The notes: generated by a model from the sequence alone, not told the origin. 64,000 bases of DNA from Tiliqua scincoides (GCF_035046505.1 NC_089830.1:19470561-19534560), one strand, 5' to 3'. Counted from the stretch's first letter, positions 20,001-31,049 are shown. Program-made: numbers and translations.

Positions 20001-22555
20001 CCATTTTTCATTTTTAAATACAGGCGTGTGCCGCTTAACAACCGTTCGCTTAATAATGGACCACATATATGACGGTGGTCAAAGCACAATAAAGATGCTC
20101 TTAATGAGGCAATTGCATCTCCCGTCCCCTGCAGCAGAATGCCCGTTTACACAACCAAGAGGCTCTTAATGCAAAGAAGACGTAATCTATCTCGGAGAAC
20201 GTATCCCCGTTGTTAAGTGGCGCACACCTGTACTGCATGTCAGGCTGCTCATAAAAGCACAGGAGTAGCCCCAGGCAGAAGAGGTTGACAACGCTCCCTG
20301 ATATTGAAAAGGGATGAACCTCTGTGCAAAAGGTGGCCACTCGTTTTCTCTTTTTGCTGCTTATTGATTTTCATGCATCAGTGCAAAGACTGACTTTTTT
20401 TAAAAAAAAGAAAACTATAGTGGGAGAAGCCCATGACTGTCGCTTTTGAATCATGTCCATGAAAATCACACAAAAACACAAAACAAGAAGAGACCTTTCT
20501 AAAACAACTGATCCCAAAATGCTCAGGACATTGTTGCAAGAGGCTCAGACCAATTTTAACCACGCCAATCTGGAAGGAATTCCCATTCAGTTGAACGAGG
20601 CTTTCTCATGATTATCTGCAGCAAAGATCGCAGACCAAGCAAACCCTATGATTGCATTTCTGAGCTCAGTTATCCATATGCTTTGCTGATTGATCCATGG
20701 CTCTTTTCTGCTCCCGTTTTCTTGCATTCCCTTCCATTTCTTACTCCCTCAGCCTGGCCCTCCTAAGCTCACGTCCACTTACATTCTCCTTCTGCAATGG
20801 GCAGCACTGAGCACCCAGGACCTGTTGATCAAAGTCCCTCCGCAGTTCAACCGGAAGCCATTAAAAAGGGCCGCTTGCCATGGCTGGGAGTTGCGGGCGC
20901 AAGGCTTCCCACCGGGGATCCGTTCTCCATTGTCCGCAGAGGCTAGAAAAGCAGAACACAGAAATGAGAAGAACCCTACTGGAGAGGGGAGTCCAAACAG
21001 GGTGACCAGATACAAAGTGGGACAGAGCGCCTATACCTTTAACCATTGTATAGAGACAGTAATTTTGGCAGTTTTCAGTTTCAGTTTCAGTTACTTTATT
21101 GGCATACAGTTAAGAAATCATTAAACACTTTCATACATCTAGAGATTCATTTGCTAATAACATACCAACCCACAATAAACTCCCATAAATCAGAGACTTC
21201 AAGAAATGGGGGCACGCTTCAAATTGGACGCCACAATTTGTGAGATGAATGTAGCTATCTGAAGAATGGTGTTAGGGTCAGTGGAAGCTAATAAGGATTG
21301 CAATATAACAGAATCCTCAAAAAGAAAATTAAGATGAGGTTGGATTTAAATCAATTAAGATTTTGGCAGGTGCAGCTCAACATGGAAGGGTTTAAAAAGC
21401 ACTGCCTGCCAAGATTCCCTCTTTTGTACAATGGTTAAACGTGTGAGCACTCTGTCCTCCATTGTATCTGGCCATCCTGTACCCAAAGCACACCATTGTG
21501 TAGGATGTGGCCTTGCAAGGGAGAACATGTGCTAAGATTCTTACAATCAAGGCTATGCTTTCAATTCTACCATCTCACTTCCACCGGATCCTCTGGCATA
21601 AGTCTGGTGGTAGTCAAATGGATTGTGTCGCATCAGACTGAATGTGGGGAGGGGGCTGTCACATTTTGGAATGCGCCACATGCTTAGAAGCCTTCCCAGA
21701 GATTCTCATGCAGGGAGGGGCTGAATCAGAACCTCTCATCCTGATGTGATCGATGTGTGGTGTTTTGTTTTTTTAATGTGGGGGGAGCATTCCAAAATGT
21801 GGCCCCTGGAAGCAGGGCTGGCCTTGGGAGCTATGAGGCTCAATTCAAAACATTTTTGGTGGGGGCCCAGTGGTGGACACATTGCCCCCCTACTTACAAG
21901 AACGAGGGGCAAGCTGAGCTGATGATGCCTGACTCAAAGAGCGGCACCCAGAAGTAGGTGGTGGTGATGTGTTGATGTCATTGCCAACTGCTTCCGGGGG
22001 GGGGGGGAAGCAGAGTCAAGGGCAGGCAGGAGGGTACTCCAGACCTCAGCATGGTGGATTCCATGCCGAATGCCAGGTGCAGAAGTACTGATTGTACTCA
22101 CCACCTTAGTGCACGGCCCACCCTAGTGCACTAACCCACAATTAGTTTGTTTCTAATCGGTTACCCTAAAGCCAGCCCTACCTGAAGGTGGAAATGATAC
22201 CGTCTATTCTACAACCTCAAGGTTCTATCACTTCATTGCACTGCAAGGGGTAGACCAGATATTATGTTTCTAGTCATTATGGATGTAACGATTCTCTGCC
22301 CAGGTGGCCCTACTGGTCTTTCCTCCTACTTAATCTGCAAAAACAAACAAGAAATACTTCCTCGTGTTTTTTTTTTTTTTCCACACGTACACACTTGGGC
22401 ACACCCCATGCAAGTATAGTATCCACTCAAACTTATTCAATGCATCTAAATCAATCCCAACACAGACTTCTGGATGTACCGGATCCACCCGACATCTTAC
22501 CGTGGGACACAAGGAACAAGATGGTAGCCAGCAATTTCAGCGAAAGCGATGCCAT
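16905..22555 (-). CDS. Gene B: tissue-kallikrein-like serine protease (KLK12/KLK9-like)
   Basis: Five coding exons (22501-22555, 20783-20942, 19125-19378, 17923-18059, 16905-17057) join to 759 nt, 252 aa plus stop. It is a secreted S1A protease predicted to cleave after Arg/Lys. A signal peptide (residues 1 to about 19) precedes a short propeptide ending NGER26. The mature N-terminus reads IPGGKPC, with Pro in place of the usual Val/Ile second residue. The triad is complete: His67 (SAAHC), Asp112 (NNDIML), Ser205 (GDSGGP), with pocket Asp199 (GGVDSCQ). Twelve family cysteines plus an extra Cys123 (TPVCINSK) are present. LGEHHLW recalls human KLK9, while LDWSEQ and [13 protein letters not shown] recall KLK12, so the paralog group is uncertain. 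The start has a strong Kozak context (ACCACCATGG). Introns host repeats: a LINE tail inside a hAT MITE (intron 1) and SINEs (introns 2 and 4). Confidence 0.92.
17092..17232 (+). mobile_element. tRNA-derived SINE, 3' part
   Basis: GGGCCAGTCACTCTCTCTC through GAGGAAGGGATAAATAAAAT, in gene B intron 4 and very close to the exon 5 acceptor. Confidence 0.8.
17529..17827. mobile_element. MITE with CAGGGCCTA ends in gene B intron 4
   Basis: AGGGCCTATGAGAGGAATTT at the left and CTCTCCTAGGCCCTG at the right are inverted; parts recur at 35690-35748 and 36590-36670. Confidence 0.55.
17923..18059 (-). CDS. Gene B exon 4
   Basis: 137 nt. Acceptor is CTTTACAG and donor GTGAGT. It encodes [13 protein letters not shown] and GGVDSCQ, with the trypsin-type pocket Asp. 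Confidence 0.92.
18568..18910. mobile_element. MITE with ACAGTTGGCCCTC ends in gene B intron 3
   Basis: Left ACAGTTGGCCCTCAGTACCC and right AAGGAGGGTCCGCTGT are inverted, in a 343-bp element. A relative with CCGTGGGGGATC lies at 62535-62830. Confidence 0.6.
19125..19378 (-). CDS. Gene B exon 3 (Asp exon)
   Basis: 254 nt. Acceptor is TTTCCTCACAG and donor GTATGT. It encodes [16 protein letters not shown] and SGWGT, plus the extra cysteine in TPVCINSK. Confidence 0.92.
19588..19762 (-). mobile_element. tRNA-derived SINE in gene B intron 2
   Basis: Minus orientation: TATACTGCCCTTCCTCCAAA, GAGCTCAGGGTGGTGTAC, GATTTGAACCTCTGTCTTCC. Confidence 0.8.
20021..20230. mobile_element. 210-bp MITE (CAGGCGTGTGCCGCTTAAC ends) in gene B intron 2
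   Basis: Left CAGGCGTGTGCCGCTTAACA and right GTTAAGTGGCGCACACCTG are inverted. Both sides are flanked by TA. Confidence 0.75.
20783..20942 (-). CDS. Gene B exon 2 (His exon)
   Basis: 160 nt. Acceptor is TGCTTTTCTAG and donor GTAAGT. It encodes residues 19-71 with RIPGGKPC and SWVLSAAHC. Confidence 0.92.
20998..21479. mobile_element. hAT-type MITE (CAGGGTGACCAGA ends) hosting a LINE tail, gene B intron 1
   Basis: Left arm CAGGGTGACCAGATACAAAG, right arm ends TGTATCTGGCCATCCTG. The middle (about 21075-21350) is a reverse-oriented LINE 3' end whose tail is repeated GTTTCA units next to ACTTTATTGGCATACAG. Confidence 0.65.
21813..22180. mobile_element. hAT-type MITE (CAGGGCTGGC ends) in gene B intron 1
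   Basis: Left CAGGGCTGGCCTTGGGAG, right TAAAGCCAGCCCTA; inverted ends as in 44455-44801. Confidence 0.6.
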
Positions 22556-22589
22556 GGTGGTTGAGGTTAATTCTCTCCAGGAAGATTTC
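22501..22589 (-). CDS. Gene B exon 1 (5' UTR part plus signal peptide)
   Basis: ATG at 22555. Coding part is 55 nt and ends in phase 1 at a GTAAGATG donor. The acceptor TTTTTCCTACAG abuts 22589, giving 34 nt of 5' UTR and implying an upstream non-coding exon. Confidence 0.8.
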
Positions 22590-22736
22590 CTGTAGGAAAA
22601 AAATATGGAAATCATTCCTGATTTATTCCCAATGACAAGAAGAGGATGAGGAAGAGGTCCTTCTTTCTTACCACCTCTAGCAAAAGTAAGAGGGGAAGGA
22701 GTCTCGCAGAGTGCTGTTCTACCCATAACGCAGAAT

Positions 22737-23048
22737 TACCGTATTTTTTGCTCCATAAGACGCACCTGACCATAAGACGCACCTAGTTTTTAGAGGAGGA
22801 AAACTTACTTTTAAAGTAAGCCTGCCCTCCCCCTGCGGCACCTGCGCAAATGAGGACCTTGCCCCCCCCGGTGCGGACCTTGCCCCCTTTGTTCTCCACC
22901 TGCCCTCCCCCTGTGGCGCCTGTGCAAATGAGGACCTTGCCCCCGGTGCGGACTTTGCCCCCAGTATTCACTCCATAAGACGCACACACTTCCCCCCCCC
23001 ACTTTTTTGGGGGGGAAAAGTGCGTCTTATGGAGCGAAAAATACGGTA
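22737..23048. mobile_element. Foldback MITE with about 32-bp terminal inverted repeats
   Basis: Left end TACCGTATTTTTTGCTCCAT and right end reading TACCGTATTTTTCGCTCCAT on the minus strand. ATAAGACGCAC continues both arms. Inside is a degenerate GCACCTGCGCAAATGAGGAC repeat, and a third partial arm at 22971-22991. Confidence 0.8.
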
Positions 23049-23412
23049 GGTTGTAGAATGAGGTGATAGCATTCTGAACTCTATTCTTCCAGATTGCAGA
23101 TGGGGGGGATCCTATTTTTTTAATAGTCCTACATTAAACAAAAACATCTTGCTTGTAGTAAACTAGCATCTCATGGAGAAAGATTTAGCATAGCCCTTTT
23201 CTGGATGTGCTCGGTTTACGGTAAGGAGGAAGAGCATACGAGGGGAGCATTTAATAGCAAGACCTCACACACACTCTCAAGGACATGCACACACAGAGAG
23301 ACACCCCTGCCTTCTGAAGTGGCACAGTCCAGTATTCTCTCCCCTCAGTCGTCTACCATCTCCGTCAGCGAAATGGGTAGAACAGACAAGTTGCTAATTA
23401 ATTTGAGAAGGA

Positions 23413-23492
23413 CCAAGAAGAAAGAGCGAGAGCGAGAGCGAGAGTGAGAGCGAGAGAGAAAGAAAGAGAGAAAGAGAGAAAGAGAGAAAGAG

Positions 23493-23555
<63 letters not shown>
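23413..23555. repeat. (GA)n/(GAAA)n microsatellite
   Basis: About 140 bp: GAGCGAGA units pass into AAAGAGAG and then a pure (GAAA)n run. Confidence 0.95.
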
Positions 23556-26538
23556 CTCAATTCACTTTACTGATCTATCATTTCTGGTGCTGCTGATGAT
23601 AAAGATGTCAAGATCTATACCTAACAAATCAAAAATGCTACTCCAAAATAATCAGTATTGGAGATCTCAATATACATCCCAGGCTGGACCCATCCATGCA
23701 TTTCTTATCATGCAACAAACATTTAAAAAAAAACAACTTTTAGATATCTTGACCATACAGAAGGTTGCTTGAGTGATTGACCAGACAGTGAAGAGCCTCC
23801 GGAAACTGCAGCCCAGAGAAATGAAAGATGAAAGCCGGAAAACCATGCCCCTTAAGTCACCTGCAAATAGCTCCTGGCGGAGAGGTTAAGCTGGGGAGAC
23901 CCCCAAAGGATCTTCAGTGGAAGGCAGCCCGCCAAGATGTGTCTTGCCTGTCCAGATCTGCCCTGGAGAGAAACTCAGAGCTCCCGATCCGTCAGATAAG
24001 GCATGTGCGGACAATAAAACAGTGTGCCTGCTGTCTAGGCTGCAATCACCAGCCAGGCAACACCCTTTGCCTCCAGAGAAGATCCTAGAGGGATGCCCCA
24101 GAGGAAGAGCCTTCAGAAATGTCATCAGCTTTTCCCCCGGTGAATAATAACATAACACATCTTTAAAAGACCCTGAAAAGCAATCCAGGAGACACGATAG
24201 ACGCCAAGAGATTCCTTACCCCCAAAGCTGCCAGAATCCTATGCTCTACCTTGGTCCCTTCTTGGCTTTTATTTCCAAATTCCAAGTCCTGCCCCAGATT
24301 AGCAGAGTTTGGCTGATCAGGAAGTGCTGGTTGAGGAAGACACCTCCGCCTTAGTCTCTTCTAGTCCAATGACTAGGAACTAATCCCATTGTTCAGTTTA
24401 TTCAAATTTCCTGATGATATAGAGAAGGAAGAAGGTGACAAAAAAAACACACACACACACACACAAAACCCTGGCCATACTGAAATCACACAACCACTCA
24501 GTTCATGACCGGTGACTTTTCTCCCTTGCATGCTGTCTGAATCATTCACCACAAACGTCAGCCACAGTTTACCTTGCCGCAAACCATCCCAATGTGGTTG
24601 GAACCGGGCCGGCCCTCCCATGAGGAAGGCTGAGGTGGTTGCCTCAGGCACCATATTATGGGTGCCATGATTTATGTGCATTCTTATTCATTTATTCCAT
24701 CATTCCACATTTTTCTAGGCTGCGCCCTCTGCCCGAACTGAGGCACAAAGCAGCGCACCATCTGCTTCCACAAAATAGCAATGAAACATCCATCTATTTC
24801 AAAGAAAATTCACCAAAGACTGTATGGAAAACCTAAAGCAATGATCCAAAGCCAGCATGCCCGCTAGATTATAAATAGCCATAATTAAGACATGGGTAAA
24901 CAAGTCTTAAGAGACTCCTCAGTGCCTTGTGTCAGATGAAAAAATTCATAAAATCAGACAAGTTCTCACCTGTCAAAAAGACTAGGCCAGCTTATCCGTA
25001 CAGTTGGGAGCACCTGTCTCTCATCTCTACTCACCTCCACTGCTCCTTAGCCTCCTATCCCCTGTAATTGCAAAGGAAGAGGGAAAAGGAGCAAAGGAGG
25101 AAGTGTGGAGAGAACAGTAAGTGCAGGAGAGAAGAACAGTGGGCTAGAGTGTCCCCACTCCTGACCATATATTCGACTACCTAGATTCATAACATCTGAC
25201 GTGGCCTTGACTATTCTTGCCTTGTTCACCACCACACCTACTTGGTTCGCCTGATCAGGCCCTACTTTGGATTCTGGCACCACATGGAATGGCCTTCCTT
25301 CCTTCCAATGTTCTCAATGGTGGTGTCCAAGGTCTTGATGGCTTTGGAGCCAGCGTGTCCCTGGCTGGCACTGGGAGCAGCAGGGCCATTGTTTCCCTTC
25401 AGTGGGTGGTACACAGGGTTTTTGATATATGGTTGGTTTGGTTCCAGCAGTAGACGTCTTCCAGTACACCCATATTGTGTTTTGAACTGAATTACCATCT
25501 GATTGTGCTTAAATTGTTGTGTGGCGTCTTGAGTACCACACAGGTGGCTGGGACATGATTTAAATAATAGTAACAACACATACATATTTATGTGCTTACG
25601 TTACTGTATTTATAATCCTGCCTTTCCTAAGCTACGCATTAAGGGCAGCAGAATGAGAGAGTAGAAGAGATGGAGTATGAGGTACAAGCTACCATGAGGC
25701 CAAGCTCCACTGAGAAGAAAGGGAGCTCCCTGAGCATATTTCAAGGACCTCCTTCGTCCACATAAGCCTACTTACCACACTTTTTTCAGAGGTTCTTCTC
25801 TGGGACTTTGAAGTTAGGCAGATGGCTTTCGGTGAGAGAGTGTTCTCTGTGGTGGACAGAGGTGTCCCAGGAGTGGGTGTCACCCAGTGCAGTGCTTACT
25901 TGCAGGAGCTTGACACTCTGGAAATTTGGAGGTGACTTAATGATACAATCACATCTCTGCTGACCTCCTGGGCTATCACATTGCTTTTAATGTGATAAGC
26001 TTGTCTCCGTTTGGCAATCTTCAGCCTGCTCTGAGCCCGGACACTTCATGTTTTCACCGGCGAGCGGCGGAAACACAATCGCTGGCAAGAACATGAGTCA
26101 GCTGGGCCCTGAGTGGGTTGAAGTTCACCAAATGGAGGCTTCGGCAGTGTCTTGCACCAGTTGCACCCCTATTGTGGCAGCACTGGTGGTGGAACCCAAA
26201 TTGTGGGACTCCCACCGTAGACATGTTCACCTAGAGTTCACATGTTCTCTGTGATCTTCTAGATTGTAGGCACATGAACCTGAATATACATCTTTTCAGG
26301 TGATACATTTTTTAGAGTGGTGAATGCTAAGAAATTACGGACTTGTTTGAGGAAGTAGACTCAAACCTGAGCCTCAAACTGGTTGTGAATATTTCTTTTT
26401 TCTTTTTTTCCAGTGAACCCCAAATAACCCAAATCTAAAAGCTTTGGGTGACCTCAAACTTGACCCAAAACAGAACCCCTAAACCCAAGAAGTAGTAACC
26501 AGTGGTTGAATAAACAGACATATTGTAGCAATTGTTGC

Positions 26539-26679
26539 CCTGCACATGCCTGATCTCAGCTGATCTTGGAAGCTAAGCAGGGTCAGGCTTGGTTAGTAGT
26601 TGGATGGGAGACCACCTGGGAATACCTGGTGCTGTAGGCTTACACTATAGTCTTTCAAAACTGAAGGTTGCCAACCATT
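26539..26679 (+). mobile_element. 5S rRNA-derived SINE, plus orientation
   Basis: GCACATGCCTGATCTCAGCT, GAAGCTAAGCAGGGTCAGGC, TTGGATGGGAGACCACCTGG, GGTGCTGTAGGCTTA, then the tail AGTCTTTCAAAACTGAAGGT. Confidence 0.9.
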
Positions 26680-27096
26680 TATGGCTGAATACCCACATCA
26701 TCAATGCTTTATTTTTCTCTTTTTTATTATCTTATATTATGTGTTTTTTTAAAATTGTATGTATTTTGTTGGTCATGTATTTTAAAAATGTTGAAAACTA
26801 AAGAACTTAAAATAATCAACAGTTGTTTGGTCAATGCTATAATTAACAGTTGTCAGTGAACCCATTTCACAGAATGGCAGAAGAATTTCAGCTCATTTTG
26901 CGTGAACTGGACTGAAACTGGTTCCAAAGCAGTTCACGGTGGTTTCTGAGTGACCGCTTTTGAAAGCCTGAAAAATCTCCCCCAAGTTGGCCAAATGTTC
27001 TCTTTTCAGGAGTTGCAACCCAGGTTTAGTTACAAATATGTCCCTTTGTTATCTGTAAAAATGCTGGGTGACGCGGGGCTGGAGGGGTTGCTCAAA

Positions 27097-27200
27097 TGTC
27101 AATCAATCAATCAATCAATCAAATCAATCAATCAAAACTTTATTATGGTCACACACCAGCGTAGAACTTTGCTCAGCTCATTCTGTTCTACCTCTAGAGT
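27097..27200 (-). mobile_element. LINE 3' tail with (TTGA)n end
   Basis: (CAAT)n run at 27097-27136 precedes AAAACTTTATTATGGTCACA. On the minus strand this is AATAAAGTTTTGA followed by (TTGA)n, a non-LTR retrotransposon tail of unassigned family. Confidence 0.5.
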
Positions 27201-27716
27201 GCAGTGTGTGGTCTAGGAAAGGGATCCCCCCCCCAATGCAGACAAAAGGGAGGGAAAAAGTAACTCCCCATGGTTGACAGGAGAAGGAAATTTGCTAGAC
27301 CAAATGCCACTCGAAATCAACACCTCTCACGTCAGTGTTGTCTTTCTGGGATTGCACAAGAGCGGTGCTTAACCCAACTCTTTTCCTTACTGGAATTTGT
27401 GATTGACATGGGTGCGGGCTTGTGGTGAATCTCTTCACGGTTCGTCAGAACCTTTTTTGAAAAGTCATTGGAAAGAGCTGGGTTTGTCGCAACATGTACC
27501 TTAATCAGAAACCCTGGCCTAAGACAGGATATCTGATTTCTAAAACAGGGGTGGTTCCACAGGTAGGGCTTGGTGACGCACACGGTGAGGACCCATGCCT
27601 GGCCAATCCCTGGGTATGGATCCACTGAAATCACTAAATCCCCATTACTGGTAACCTTGGCTGCCCATGGGGACAACTGCTATCTCCTACTGTAGCTACT
27701 TTCCACCACCGCCTGA

Positions 27717-28105
27717 TAAACCAGGGTGGTGTAGTGGTTCAGGAGTTGGACTTACACCTGGAAGTCCAGGTTCAAATCTCTGCTTAGCCATGGAGCTTCC
27801 TGGATGACTTTGGGTCAGTCACTATCTCTGAGCCTGACCTACCTCACAGAGTTGTTGTTGAGGATGGAAATAGGAGAGATGTGCATAACCCTGAGCTCCT
27901 TGGAGGAGGGGTGATGGTTTGTTGGCAACCTTCAGTCTGGAAAGACTATGGTATAAGCCTACAGCACCCAGTATTCCCAGGCGGTCTCCCATCCAAGTAC
28001 TAACCAGGCCTGACTCTGCTTAGCTTCCTAGATCAGACGAGATTGGGCATGTGCAGGATAACATGTGCTGCATAAAAATATGAAAAATAAATGATGAAAT
28101 AAATA
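27717..28105 (+). mobile_element. tRNA-derived SINE split by a 5S SINE
   Basis: Head GGTGTAGTGGTTCAGGAGTT, box B GGTTCAAATC, body to GGAGGAGGGGTG; resumes after 28061 as GCATAAAAATATGAAAAATA. Confidence 0.85.
27921..28061 (-). mobile_element. 5S rRNA-derived SINE inserted in a tRNA SINE
   Basis: Full-length: tail GTTGGCAACCTTCAGTCTGG through TGGGCATGTGCAGGATAAC. Confidence 0.9.
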
Positions 28106-28512
28106 AGCCAACTAGGACCAAAGGCCCACAGGGAGAGGCTTCTGAGGAGGCAGTTGTGATCAGGGAACATCAGAGTGCATAAGTCCTCCTTTGCATTGTC
28201 ACACATGTGATCGCAGTAACAAAGAACTGGTGCCTCTCCATTGCCCAGTTAGCTCTCCTGGTTGGCCGGGTACCATCGATGGTAACCAACCAGGAAAGTC
28301 GACCTGGAATGAGGAAACGAAAAGTGAGAGTCCTCCTTCCCTGAGACTGACATAGCTATTGATGACAGCATGGGGGAGGTTTGATATTGATTGATAGTTA
28401 TCGATACAGGCACTTCTCGTTTGACACAAGTTTGAGTCGTACATTTGTGAAGTAGCTGGCTTTCAAAATTAATACTGAAACCTAATTTGCGGGTGCTAGT
28501 TTTCAAAATAAC

Positions 28513-28735
28513 AAGGGAGCCAGGATGGTGTTGTGGTTCAGGGGTTGAACTCAGAACTAGAAGATCCAGGCCCAAATCCCCACTCAGTTGTGAAGCTTCC
28601 TGGGTGACCTTGGGCCAGGCACTATCTCTCAGCCTCACCTACCTCCCAAGGTTCTTGTAAGGACAAAAAGGGAAATAGCCACCCTGAGCTCTAGGAGGAA
28701 GGGTGGTATAAAAATGTGAAAAATAAATAAGGCTG
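28513..28735 (+). mobile_element. tRNA-derived SINE
   Basis: CCAGGATGGTGTTGTGGTTC head to GGTATAAAAATGTGAAAAAT tail. Confidence 0.85.
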
Positions 28736-29034
28736 GGGGTGGGTGGGAGGGGGGCAGAGACGGCAGAAGGCTCTGTCACCATATCTTAACCCCCGTCCCA
28801 GCCTGGGAAACCTGACATGGGTATCCTTAATAGCGGGTGCAGATCCAAGGAGATCCATTAGGGGCCGCCTGTCTACTACACGGGGTAAGGGAATGTAAGT
28901 CACCATTTTGGCACAGCTGCAGCCCTGGAACCTGGGACACATAGGATTCTACAGATGTCGATCCAGATGTTGCTTGAAACATGGAGCAAAGGTTATATAA
29001 ACTTGCTAGCTGTTTCTTCCACTACTGATTAAAG

Positions 29035-29212
29035 GCCCAATCCTATCCAACTTTCCAGCACCGGTGCAGCCGCAATGCAGCCCCAAGATAAGGGCGCAAA
29101 TGTTCCCATATGTTGAGGCCTCTGAAACTGCCTCACCACCACAAGATGCAGTGCACACCCCATTGGCATGGCAGCACCGGCTCTGGAGAACTGGATATGA
29201 TCGGGCCCTTAC
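29035..29212. mobile_element. Palindrome-ended MITE (CCCAATCCTATCC type)
   Basis: GGCCCAATCCTATCCAACTT to GAGAACTGGATATGATCGGG; inverted ends. Confidence 0.7.
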
Positions 29213-29338
29213 TCATCCAGCTGCACATGTTTTCTAAAGGATGAATTTCAATGTTTCAGGAGCTTAGAGTCATTGCTTCGCTATCTTTGCTCTTCATTTT
29301 GGAAGTCCTTTTCAATATTTCTTTATTCTGACACATCC

Positions 29339-29407
29339 AGGGCCGGCCCATTCTTAAGGCCAAATGAGACAGTTGCTTCAGGTAGAAGATTGGTGGTGGG
29401 GCACCCA

Positions 29408-29455
<48 letters not shown>

Positions 29456-29660
29456 AATTTTCCTTCATTGCCACCTCCTTCCGCTCCTGGATTGGAAACA
29501 GAAGAGGGGGACAGAGAGGAAGAGGAGGTCTAGAGGGGAGGAGAGTGCTGAGCTAAGACATTGGAGAGTAGGAGGAGGAGAGGATGTGACATCATTGGGT
29601 AAAGGGGGGTAGGATTTGGCATGCCTCCTCAAGCATCAGGAAGTCTTGAGCCAGTTCTGG
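29339..29660. mobile_element. MITE with CAGGGCCGGCCC end and (CT)n expansion
   Basis: Left end CCAGGGCCGGCCCATTC; a (CT)n run at 29410-29452 has expanded inside; right end CTTGAGCCAGTTCTGG is diverged. Confidence 0.55.
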
Positions 29661-30242
29661 ACACATCCGGGCTCAAGTCCGGAGATGTGGACCTACAACC
29701 GGTCTGATTTGCATTGAACACAGGGTTTTCCCTAGGCCCCCCCCCCCAAAAAAAAAGATAAAACTGGAGCTGCCACCATAGAATGTTTTAGTGCAGTCGG
29801 AGTGCACATGATGTTTCATTTTGCTGAATCAAAGCAGTTCCAGCTCTGGACAATGCCTGATGGGAGACTGTCTGTGAACCCCACAGATGCTCTCGTGAGT
29901 TTCGCAATGGAAGGAAGACAGGATATCCGTGAAAAAAAATTATGTTCAAAGTGACACATCTCCATTATGGCTGTCACACGAAACAAGAATTTGCTGTCAT
30001 TGTAGGCGATGAATTTCACAGCCGGTGCAATGCACTTCCTCCTAAAGGCCAAGTCTGTGTACAGTGGGTCCCAGGCCAGTACAAGAATGTGATGATTAAT
30101 CTCTGAAATCTGCAGAAAATGTGCTCGTGCAAAAACACAATTGTGGGCTTCCTGAAGAGGGGGAAAAATCTGCTTTGTTTTGAATGATGCACGCATGTGC
30201 TATGGTAGCCATTGTCTTAGAAAAGGCGCCTCTGTTGTTTGC

Positions 30243-30303
30243 AGTGTGATTGTGTTGTTGTGTTGTGTGTTGTGTGTGTTGTGTGTTGTGTGATTGTGTT
30301 GTG
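30243..30303. repeat. GTTGTGT-rich simple repeat
   Basis: Irregular GTGTTGT units directly before a LINE fragment at 30304. Confidence 0.85.
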
Positions 30304-30663
30304 TCGCCCTACAGGTAGACCACAGCTGCGATACAAGGACATCTGCAAGAGGGATCTGAAGGCCTTAGGAGTGGACCTCAACAGGTGGGAAACCATGGCC
30401 TCTGAGTGGCCCGCTTGGAGGCAGGCTGTGCAGCATGGCCTTTCGCAGTTTGAAGAGACACTTGGCCAACAGTCTGAGGCTAAGAGGCAAAGAAGGAAGG
30501 CCCATAGCCAGGGAGACAGGCCAGGGACAGACTGCACTTGCTCCCAGTGTGGAAGGGATTGTCACTCCCGAATTGGCCTTTTCAGCCACACTAGACGCTG
30601 TTCCAGAACCACCTTTCAGAGCACGATACCAGAGTCTTTCGAGACTGAAGGTTGCCAACAACA
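30304..30663 (+). mobile_element. LINE C-terminal fragment with Cys/His finger
   Basis: Encodes RYKDICKRDLKALGVDLNRW, a basic linker, then CSQCGRDCHSRIGLFSHTRRC, a C-terminal finger known from non-LTR retrotransposon ORF2 proteins. It ends in GTCTTTCGAGACTGAAGGTT. Clade (L2-like or other) is not settled. Confidence 0.8.
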
Positions 30664-31049
30664 GATTGCGTTGTTGTATCGCTTCCTTTGATTTTACAGG
30701 ACTGTTTGAAAAGTGGATGTCGCCCTTGAAACTGATTGACAGGAGAGGCAGGAGAAAGTCCTTCCTCTCAGCACATAATTAACATATGAAATTTGCTGCT
30801 GTGAGGGTGCATTGATGGCCTCTTGCTTGTTGATGGCTTAACCTAGAAGGGGATTAACATACAGCTTGCGCAGCTACTCTGAATGTAAGGGCAAGAGGAC
30901 CAGGAATGGCTATATACTTCAGCCCTCATTAAGGTCTCAGGTAGTTCCACAGGTTCTCCTGCAAACAAAGCCACAGGTGTGGTTTGGTTCAGGACCACAG
31001 TGCCAGGAGAAGTTAACCCTTTCACCCTGTGCTTTCCTTTAGGTTAAAT

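Noticed and set aside
23345-23560. Leu/Phe/Ser-rich open frame
   Set aside because: Translation of a (GAAA)n microsatellite.
23886-24158. Open frame near gene B 5' side as a possible upstream coding exon
   Set aside because: The gene B ATG has a strong Kozak context and a complete signal peptide, so no extra coding exon is needed. A non-coding exon nearby remains possible.
27332-27676. 114-codon minus-strand open frame
   Set aside because: No family resemblance, and it lies among repeats; insufficient to call a gene.
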